Of a DNA stretch of 6,491 nt, positions 1 to 3,625 are shown in pieces (within the stretch, counting starts at the first letter, position 1; every line of letters begins with the position of its first letter). Made by a program: the position numbers and the translations under genes. This DNA is from an uncultured Collinsella sp. (GTDB lineage: Bacteria; Actinomycetota; Coriobacteriia; Coriobacteriales; Coriobacteriaceae), in NCBI GenBank assembly GCA_958438125.1, contig CAUBQN010000083.1, forward strand, positions 1-6,491, read 5' to 3'. The notes under the pieces were generated by a model, which did not search any database, was not told the origin of the DNA, and saw only the letters and a list, made by a program, of their open reading frames with translations.

Positions 1-1
1 G

Positions 2-9
2 CCCTTCTT
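2..9 (-). promoter_or_regulatory. Possible Shine-Dalgarno site of the next operon gene
   Basis: Read on the minus strand this is AAGAAGGG, about 30 nt beyond the rplI stop. The ten-base string CTAAGAAGGG here also occurs at the rpsR stop/rplI start junction (588-597), where it serves as the rplI ribosome binding site. I infer that another minus-strand gene starts just off the left edge; in many bacteria dnaB follows rplI. The gene itself is not in the window. Confidence 0.3.
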
Positions 10-38
10 AGAACAAGATTGTTGCGTTGCAGCAAATG

Positions 39-578
39 CTACTCGGCAGCAGCCTCGGTCTCGACCTCGGCGGTCTCGGCCTCGGCGACCTCAGCGGTCT
101 CCTCAACCTCAGCCTCGGCAGCGAGCTCCTCGGCGGTAACGCCGACGAGAACGACAACCTCGGCCTTGATCTCGCGGTACAGCGAGATGGCAACGGTGTG
201 GGCACCGGCAACCTTGATGGGCTTACCGAGCTCGACGCGCTTGCGGTCGATGTCCATACCGAGCTGATCCTTGATGGCGTCAGCGATCATAGCGGCGGTA
301 ACGGAGCCAAAGAGGATGCCCTCGTCGCCAACCTTGACGTCAACGGTGACCGTCTTGCCCTCGAAGGCAGCCTTGGTCTCGTTGGCGGTAGCCAGACGGA
401 CGGCCTCGCGCTTGGCGATGTTGTTGCGACGCTCGTCAAGCTGCTTGAGGTTGCCCTTGGTGGCGGCAACAGCGAGCTTCTTGGGGAACAGGAAGTTCTC
501 AGCGTAACCCTGAGCGACCTCTACGACGTCACCCTCGCCGCCCTTGCCCTTGATCTCATCGAGAAGAATAACCTTCAT
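39..578 (-). CDS. rplI: Large ribosomal subunit protein bL9
   Basis: Protein L9 of the 50S subunit binds 23S rRNA near the L1 stalk base and helps maintain reading frame. The 179-residue product opens with the classic L9 N-domain (MKVILLDEIKGKGGEGDVV, then GYAENFLFPKKLA at about 24-36). A charged connecting helix follows (about 42-75), then the C-terminal rRNA-binding domain (about 76-148). L9 is usually near 148-150 residues. The last 30 or so residues here are an extra tail made almost only of Ala, Glu, Val and Thr, and strongly acidic. The ATG start at 578 is supported by AAGGGAG about 7 nt upstream; this ribosome binding site directly follows the rpsR stop, so the two genes are tightly coupled. 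It is the last gene of the rpsF-ssb-rpsR-rplI run inside the window. Family assignment is very secure; the role of the tail is unknown. Confidence 0.97.
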   Translation of the reverse strand: MKVILLDEIKGKGGEGDVVEVAQGYAENFLFPKKLAVAATKGNLKQLDERRNNIAKREAVRLATANETKAAFEGKTVTVDVKVGDEGILFGSVTAAMIADAIKDQLGMDIDRKRVELGKPIKVAGAHTVAISLYREIKAEVVVLVGVTAEELAAEAEVEETAEVAEAETAEVETEAAAE

Positions 579-593
579 GATGCGTCTCCCTTC

Positions 594-860
594 TTAGCCG
601 CGGTCGCGGTTGCCACGAGAGGAAACCACGGGGACGGTGTACGGCAGGAGAGCCATCTCGCGGGCGCGCTTGATGGCGTTGGCGATGTCATGCTGATGCT
701 GCGTGCAAGCGCCAGTGACGCGACGGGGCTTGATCTTGCCACGGTCGGTCATGTATTTACGGAGAAGCTGAGTGTCCTTATAGTCGATGAACTCAGTGTT
801 CTCCTTGCAGAACTGGCAGTACTTACGACGCGGCTGACGTGCAGAATAATCATTAGCCAT
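594..860 (-). CDS. rpsR: Small ribosomal subunit protein bS18, zinc-binding form
   Basis: S18 is a 30S platform protein that assembles as a heterodimer with S6. The 88-residue product contains the family core FIDYKDTQLLRKYMTDRGKI and RRVTG at about 24-50, and ends with the usual REMALLPY segment (67-74) plus a short basic tail. Cys15-x2-Cys18 together with Cys52 and His55 form a probable zinc site, marking the C+ type of S18; many actinobacteria also carry a cysteine-free, zinc-independent paralogue that is induced when zinc is scarce. The start is ATG at 860 (MANDYSARQ), with AAAGG 9 nt upstream. An in-frame start further upstream at 911 would add 17 residues that run across the intergenic hairpin and is rejected. 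The gene lies 72 nt after ssb and 15 nt before rplI. Confidence 0.97.
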   Translation of the reverse strand: MANDYSARQPRRKYCQFCKENTEFIDYKDTQLLRKYMTDRGKIKPRRVTGACTQHQHDIANAIKRAREMALLPYTVPVVSSRGNRDRG

Positions 861-879
861 GTCAAAATACCTTTCATTT

Positions 880-905
880 GGCAACTTCGGCGAGCCGAAG
901 CCGCC
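880..905 (-). promoter_or_regulatory. Hairpin in the rpsR leader, between ssb and rpsR
   Basis: On the minus strand GGCGGCUUCGG pairs with CCGAAGUUGCC around a CUCG loop. That gives 11 continuous base pairs including two G-U pairs. It ends about 11 nt before the rpsR Shine-Dalgarno (AAAGG) and has no U tract, so it is not an intrinsic terminator. Plausible roles are mRNA processing, segmental stability, or translational control of rpsR. The structure is seen in sequence; the role is inferred. Confidence 0.6.
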
Positions 906-932
906 TCTCACTCAAAAATAGGTGAACAACCC

Positions 933-1385
933 TTAGAACGGGATGTCCTCATCGTAGACGTCAACCGCGGGCGGCGTTGCCACCGGCGCGGCGGGACGTG
1001 CTGCGGGCGCGGGAGCTGCGGGGGCGTAACCGCCCTGATCGTAGCCACCCTGGCCACCACGGGAGCTCATAAACTCGATCTCATCGACGATGACCTCAAG
1101 TTTGCTCCTGCGCTGGCCGTCGCGCTCCCAAGAGCTGTAGCGCAGCTTGCCCTCGATCGCGACCTTGTTTCCCTTTGCCAGGAAACGGCTCACGGCCTCG
1201 GCGCGGGTGCCGAACATGGTGCAGTCGACAAAGTTGGGATAGTCCTCCCACTCGCCAGTCTGCGCGTTACGGCGACGATCGTTCACGGCGACGCCAAAGG
1301 ACAAAACCTGGGTTCCGCCGGCGGTGGCGCGCAGCTCGGGATCGCGGGTGAGGTTACCGGTGATGTTCACTCGATTGATGCTCAT
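933..1385 (-). CDS. ssb: Single-stranded DNA-binding protein
   Basis: SSB coats single-stranded DNA during replication, repair and recombination, and recruits partner proteins through its C-terminal tip. The 150-residue product has an OB-fold domain at about 1-107 with family landmarks INRVNITGNLTRDPELR, FGVAVNDR, the VDCTMFGTRAE strand (53-63), KGNKVAIEGKLRYSSWE and KLEVIVDEIEFM. A low-complexity Gly, Gln, Ala and Pro linker covers about 108-143, and the conserved acidic tip DEDIPF is at 145-150. Length is normal. ATG at 1385 is preceded by AGAGGAAG about 9 nt upstream. It lies 48 nt after rpsF and 72 nt before rpsR, the common bacterial arrangement in which ssb sits between S6 and S18. Confidence 0.97.
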   Translation of the reverse strand: MSINRVNITGNLTRDPELRATAGGTQVLSFGVAVNDRRRNAQTGEWEDYPNFVDCTMFGTRAEAVSRFLAKGNKVAIEGKLRYSSWERDGQRRSKLEVIVDEIEFMSSRGGQGGYDQGGYAPAAPAPAARPAAPVATPPAVDVYDEDIPF

Positions 1386-1433
1386 TACTCACTACTTCCT
1401 CTTGGGGCACAAGCCCAGTCCAAAACGACAGTC

Positions 1434-1727
1434 TTACTCCTGGTCGTCGCGACGGACGATCATGTGGCGGACCACAGCGTCGGTGATGCGCAGGACGCGA
1501 TCAAGCTCGGCGATCTGGGTAGGATCTGCGTGGAAGTTGATGAGGGTGTAGTCACCATCGGTGAGGTCGTTGATCTCGTAGGCGAGCTTGCGCTTGCCCC
1601 ACTCGTCAACGGAGTCGACCTTGCCAGCGCCCTCAGCGATCGTGGTATCGATACGCTTCATAACAGCGAGACGAGTCTCGGGGTCGAGCGACGGGTCAAC
1701 AAAGAACAGCAGTTCATAAGCCTTCAT
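1434..1727 (-). CDS. rpsF: Small ribosomal subunit protein bS6
   Basis: S6 binds S18 and together they occupy the central domain of 16S rRNA in the 30S platform. The 97-residue product has the ferredoxin-like S6 fold landmarks: MKAYELLFFVDPS at the start, WGKRKLAYEI at about 43-52, DGDYTLINFHAD at about 58-69, and LDRVLRITDAVVRHMIVR near the end. The ATG at 1727 is chosen because an excellent AGGAGG lies 7 nt upstream and the protein then begins at the family's usual residue. A start at 1748 would translate through the ribosome binding site and is rejected. It is the first gene of the operon; its promoter and leader hairpin are listed separately. Confidence 0.97.
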   Translation of the reverse strand: MKAYELLFFVDPSLDPETRLAVMKRIDTTIAEGAGKVDSVDEWGKRKLAYEINDLTDGDYTLINFHADPTQIAELDRVLRITDAVVRHMIVRRDDQE

Positions 1728-1753
1728 ATTGTCACCTCCTCTGGGCAAATGTG

Positions 1754-1782
1754 GCTTCAGGTCGTGAAGGTGCGCCTGAAGC
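1754..1782 (-). promoter_or_regulatory. rpsF leader hairpin, candidate ribosomal-protein autoregulatory site
   Basis: On the minus strand GCUUCAGG pairs with CCUGAAGC over 8 perfect base pairs around a 13-nt loop (CGCACCUUCACGA). It lies in the short predicted leader, 13 nt ahead of the rpsF Shine-Dalgarno. Known biology: many bacteria have an S6:S18-binding RNA in the rpsF leader that mimics their 16S site. The position and large loop fit that idea, but I could not identify the CCG trinucleotide that I recall as characteristic of that motif, so the identity is only a candidate. No U tract follows, so it is not a terminator. Confidence 0.45.
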
Positions 1783-1798
1783 AGGAAAAGACTTGATA

Positions 1799-1827
1799 AT
1801 AATATCTTTCAACCTCCTAGGCTGCAA
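1799..1827 (-). promoter_or_regulatory. Promoter of the rpsF-ssb-rpsR-rplI operon
   Basis: On the minus strand TTGCAG (1827-1822) is followed after exactly 17 nt by TATTAT (1804-1799). This is a near-consensus housekeeping sigma -35/-10 pair. The predicted transcript start is near 1792, giving a leader of roughly 65 nt before the rpsF ATG that contains the hairpin at 1754-1782. No competing gene lies upstream on this strand. Confidence 0.7.
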
Positions 1828-1838
1828 GAATATGCAGC
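1821..1838. repeat. Small inverted repeat overlapping the rpsF -35 box
   Basis: GCTGCA and TGCAGC form a perfect 6-bp inverted repeat separated by AGAATA. Its left arm contains the minus-strand -35 hexamer, so a protein bound here would be placed to affect the operon promoter. No regulator can be named from the sequence, and a 6-bp repeat can arise by chance. Confidence 0.35.
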
Positions 1839-2187
1839 TACAACCTCATGACCTCCACATATGCCCATACTCGCACGGCGTTTCATGCGCATTCCAACCA
1901 AATGCTGACTAAAAGCTTGACGGATCTGTGGACAAGATACGGTGCCGTGAGGACAAGCTGAGCCAAGTCGCAGGTCAACGGGCGCATGGTTGTGGTCGCA
2001 AAATGCATACCAGTGGCCCACAGCACCACCCAAAGATTTTTAAATTCATTGCCAAATCGCTTATAAATACCCCTTTTGAACAATTGAGTTGATCAACTAC
2101 GCTGGTCGGAAGCCGTTTTTTGGCATCTCAAACCCCGCTGCAACGCCAAACGCGGCCAAGCGTTTTAAAAAATGCCAACTTTTCTGT
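1839..2187. other. Intergenic spacer without a supported gene
   Basis: About 350 nt separate the rpsF promoter from the tRNA promoter. Only short minus-strand ORFs without convincing ribosome binding sites occur here. Visible structure is limited. A seven-base direct repeat GGACAAG occurs at 1930-1936 and 1951-1957. An AT-rich patch covers about 2035-2085. A 12-bp perfect palindrome lies at 2087-2098. A weak hairpin AAACGC/GCGTTT lies at 2148-2165. One minus-strand frame (about 2033-1809) is rich in Cys and His (CDHNH, then CPHGTVSCP), but nothing else supports it as a gene. Confidence 0.5.
2087..2098. repeat. 12-bp perfect palindrome AGTTGATCAACT
   Basis: AGTTGATCAACT is identical to its reverse complement and lies at the edge of an AT-rich patch. 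It resembles an operator for a dimeric regulator, but no promoter or regulated gene is close: the tRNA -35 box is 90 nt away. Its function is unknown. Confidence 0.3.
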
Positions 2188-2215
2188 TTGCACTTTGCGA
2201 TTCCTCGTGTATACT
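2188..2215 (+). promoter_or_regulatory. Promoter of the tRNA-Ser genes
   Basis: TTGCAC (2188-2193) is followed after 16 nt by TATACT (2210-2215), a strong sigma-70-like pair. The alternative hexamer TTTGCA gives 17 nt spacing. The predicted start near 2222 is about 10 nt before the mature 5' end of tRNA-Ser(GGA). Confidence 0.7.
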
Positions 2216-2231
2216 GACTTTCGCATTTAAC

Positions 2232-2322
2232 GGAGAGTTGTCCGAGTGGCCGAAGGAGCACGATTGGAAATCGTGTAGGCGTCAAAAGCGTCTCCAGGGT
2301 TCAAATCCCTGACTCTCCGCCA
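2232..2322 (+). tRNA. tRNA-Ser, anticodon GGA
   Basis: This is a complete class II (long variable arm) tRNA of 91 nt. Acceptor strands GGAGAGT and ACTCTCC pair over 7 bp, followed by discriminator G and an encoded CCA. The anticodon stem CACGA/TCGTG encloses the loop TTGGAAA, giving anticodon GGA, which reads the serine codons UCC and UCU. The variable arm AGGCG/CGTCT forms a 5-bp stem, as expected for serine. The T arm CAGGG-TTCAAAT-CCCTG is normal. It has its own upstream promoter and is followed by an intrinsic terminator. Confidence 0.97.
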
Positions 2323-2330
2323 GTTAATTC

Positions 2331-2361
2331 CAAAGCAGGCCTTCGAGCCTGCTTTGTTTTT
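2331..2361 (+). terminator. Intrinsic terminator between the two tRNA-Ser genes
   Basis: CAAAGCAGGC and GCCTGCTTTG form a perfect 10-bp stem around the loop CTTCGA, followed directly by five T residues (2357-2361). This is a textbook rho-independent terminator for tRNA-Ser(GGA). It ends only 9 nt before tRNA-Ser(CGA). Confidence 0.9.
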
Positions 2362-2370
2362 ACCCCACGC

Positions 2371-2461
2371 GGAGGGGTGGCAGAGTGGTTGAATGCGGCG
2401 GTCTCGAAAACCGTTTGGCCTGTATAAGGTCACGAGGGTTCGAATCCCTCCTCCTCCGCCA
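2371..2461 (+). tRNA. tRNA-Ser, anticodon CGA
   Basis: This is a complete class II tRNA of 91 nt. Acceptor strands GGAGGGG and CTCCTCC pair with one G-U, then discriminator G and an encoded CCA. The anticodon stem GCGGT/ACCGT (one mismatch-prone end pair) encloses the loop CTCGAAA, giving anticodon CGA for the codon UCG. The long variable arm TGGCCT/AGGTCA is present, and the T arm GAGGG-TTCGAAT-CCCTC is perfect. Its last 25 bases before the final A recur in inverted orientation at 2525-2549. No promoter is visible in the 9 nt between the preceding terminator and this gene. Confidence 0.97.
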
Positions 2462-2472
2462 TTTTGGTTGAG

Positions 2473-2503
2473 AAAGCTCCCAGATCGGGGGCTTTTTTCT
2501 TTT
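2473..2503 (+). terminator. Intrinsic terminator after tRNA-Ser(CGA)
   Basis: AAAGCTCCC and GGGGGCTTT form a 9-bp stem with one G-U pair and the loop AGATC. The T-rich run TTTTTTCTTTT continues from the stem's 3' side. It lies 11 nt after the CCA end of the tRNA and ends the tRNA unit. Confidence 0.88.
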
Positions 2504-2570
2504 AAGTCCCTTACAAGCAAATACGGCGGAGGAGGAGGGATTCGAACCCGCCAGGGCGCAAAGCGTAAAG

Positions 2571-2593
2571 AAAACGCGCCAGTGGCGCGTTTT
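2571..2593. repeat. Hairpin 1 of the array
   Basis: AAAACGCGCC and GGCGCGTTTT form a perfect 10-bp stem with the loop AGT. On the plus strand the T run extends by one base, so it could act as a weak terminator toward the TRIC gene side. Confidence 0.75.
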
Positions 2594-2603
2594 TAGCGCA
2601 GCG

Positions 2604-2623
2604 CGGTCGGCGCAAGCCGACCG
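2604..2623. repeat. Hairpin 2 of the array, GNRA loop
   Basis: CGGTCGGC and GCCGACCG form a perfect 8-bp stem closed by GCAA on the plus strand, a GNRA tetraloop that is very stable in RNA. No T tract follows. Confidence 0.75.
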
Positions 2624-2626
2624 GAT

Positions 2627-2651
2627 AAATTTTGAGCGGAGCTCAAAATTT
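2627..2651. repeat. Hairpin 3 of the array
   Basis: AAATTTTGAGC and GCTCAAAATTT form a perfect 11-bp stem with a three-base loop GGA. It directly abuts the tRNA-Ser-like 5' segment at 2652-2663. Confidence 0.75.
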
Positions 2652-2816
2652 GGACATCCCTCCTATTCGACCACGCCCCCATCGCGTTCAGCATCAACCC
2701 GGATCCCCAAACATGGAACCTATGACCGTACCCAGTCCCGACCGTTTGCCGAGCAATAGGGTCGCAATCGGCGCCGAACATGTACTATGTACGGGCATTG
2801 TCTAAACCCGTAACTC

Positions 2817-2822
2817 AAAGGA
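2817..2822 (+). promoter_or_regulatory. Shine-Dalgarno AAAGGA that fixes a TTG start
   Basis: AAAGGA lies 7 nt before the TTG at 2830. The first in-frame ATG (2848) has no such site, so the TTG start is preferred. Confidence 0.65.
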
Positions 2823-2829
2823 CCCCATC

Positions 2830-3519
2830 TTGCCCGTTGCCGCCGCTATGATCGTTACCGCACACGCCTCGGATGCCATGGTTGCCATCCCGTTTTGGCT
2901 CGAGATGTTCGCCGTCGTCGCGGCATCGATCTCGGGCGTGTTGGTCGCACGCGAGCACAAACTCGACCTGGTGGGCGCCGTCGCGCTCGCCGTGGTCTGT
3001 GGACTGGGCGGCGGTCTTTTGCGCGATATGACGCTGCAGGTGGGCAACGTCTACATCCTCAACCAACCGATGGCGCTCCCGCTCTCCATCGCCACCGCGG
3101 CCATCATCTACATCTTCCCGGCAATCGTCGACAAGCCCGAAAAGCTCATTCCCCTGCTCGATATCATCTCGGTGGGTATTTATGCGGCAACCGGCGCAGA
3201 CAAGGCGCTGGTCTACGGCTTTGCGCCGGCGGTGTGCATCATGATGGGCTTTTTTACCGCGGTGGGCGGTGGCATGCTGCGAGATGGTTTTATGGGTGTG
3301 GTGCCGGGTATCTTCCAACGCACCAACTTCTATGCCATCGCGGCCATCGCCGGATCGGCAAGCTATGTTTGCCTTGTCATGAGCGGCTTGGTCAGCAATG
3401 TCGTCGCACTGGTCGTTTGCGTCGTGGTGACCATGGGACTACGCTGGCTGTCGCTGCGCTTTGATATCAAAAGCCCCACCGAGGATGACATCGCACGCTT
3501 TTTGCACCGCAAAAAGTAG
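2830..3519 (+). CDS. TRIC/UPF0126 family membrane protein (YicG-like)
   Basis: This is a 229-residue integral membrane protein of the family once called UPF0126, which is homologous to trimeric intracellular cation channels. Some bacterial members have been linked to glycine uptake, so the transported substrate is uncertain. It shows the family's internal duplication: each half carries the glycine-rich kink motif, GGGLLRD at about 60-66 and GGGMLRD at about 146-152. Hydrophobic segments lie at roughly 20-40, 48-64, 82-100, 112-132, 133-150, 168-186 and 187-204, consistent with seven helices. A short charged tail follows (about 210-229). The start is TTG with AAAGGA 7 nt upstream. A TACTAT at 2783-2788 could be a -10 box, but no good -35 partner is visible. 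It appears to be a single gene with no functional link to its neighbours. Confidence 0.88.
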   Translation: MPVAAAMIVTAHASDAMVAIPFWLEMFAVVAASISGVLVAREHKLDLVGAVALAVVCGLGGGLLRDMTLQVGNVYILNQPMALPLSIATAAIIYIFPAIVDKPEKLIPLLDIISVGIYAATGADKALVYGFAPAVCIMMGFFTAVGGGMLRDGFMGVVPGIFQRTNFYAIAAIAGSASYVCLVMSGLVSNVVALVVCVVVTMGLRWLSLRFDIKSPTEDDIARFLHRKK

Positions 3520-3613
3520 GTGGCGCGGGCTCATCCTTCGAAATGCAACCGAGAGGTTCTTTTAGAGCGCCCACGCGTTGGGTACCCTGTTAGGTGCATG
3601 TCGAGCATCTGAC

Positions 3614-3619
3614 GAAGGA
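3614..3619 (+). promoter_or_regulatory. Shine-Dalgarno GAAGGA that fixes the 3626 start
   Basis: GAAGGA lies 6 nt before ATG 3626. An in-frame TTG at 3578 would add 16 residues ahead of the signal peptide and has no comparable site. Confidence 0.65.
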
Positions 3620-3625
3620 TTCACT

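Larger units (their letters stand above)
2525..2663 (-). pseudogene. tRNA-Ser-like remnant with a hairpin-array core
   Basis: On the minus strand this 139-nt stretch begins GGAGGGATGTCC (2663-2652). That closely matches a tRNA-Ser 5' end; compare GGAGAGTTGTCC in the tRNA-Ser(GGA) gene of this window. It ends (2549-2525) with 25 bases identical to the T arm, acceptor and first CC of tRNA-Ser(CGA). The two ends could pair as an acceptor stem over 6 of 7 positions. The D arm, anticodon arm and variable arm are absent; about 100 nt carrying three hairpins lies in their place. The final A of CCA is replaced by G. The 3' match is certain; the 5' match is short and could be chance. Alternatives are a recombination scar or attachment-site remnant copied in inverted orientation, or a structured repeat that merely carries tRNA-like ends. 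Confidence 0.45.

Noticed and set aside
27..1796. A 589-codon open frame on the plus strand across the whole rpsF-rplI region
   Set aside because: It is exactly antisense to four well-recognised genes, its sequence is low complexity (Leu, Gly, Asp and Val-rich), and it has no ribosome binding site or recognisable domain. GC-rich codon bias in the real genes keeps the opposite frame open.
2148..2165. Hairpin AAACGC/GCGTTT as a possible terminator
   Set aside because: The stem is only 6 bp, the T run is only four bases, and no gene lies directly upstream on the plus strand.
2227..2520. A minus-strand 97-codon ORF across the tRNA-Ser genes (GGGGGIRTLVTLYRP type)
   Set aside because: It is the antisense translation of the two tRNA-Ser genes, a well-known source of false protein annotations.
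2525..2549. A phage or integrative-element attachment site at the tRNA-Ser 3' end
   Set aside because: The second copy is inverted and only about 65 nt away, and no integrase or element lies between the copies, so it is not a functional att pair. A scar remains possible and is discussed under the tRNA-like element.
2393..2596. A plus-strand 67-codon ORF starting inside tRNA-Ser(CGA)
   Set aside because: It runs through the tRNA and its terminator and shares no protein features; the Pro run is the translated tRNA 3' end.
2815..3318. Antisense ORFs opposite the TRIC-family gene
   Set aside because: They are His, Arg and Asp-rich shadows of a gene with clear family motifs on the plus strand.
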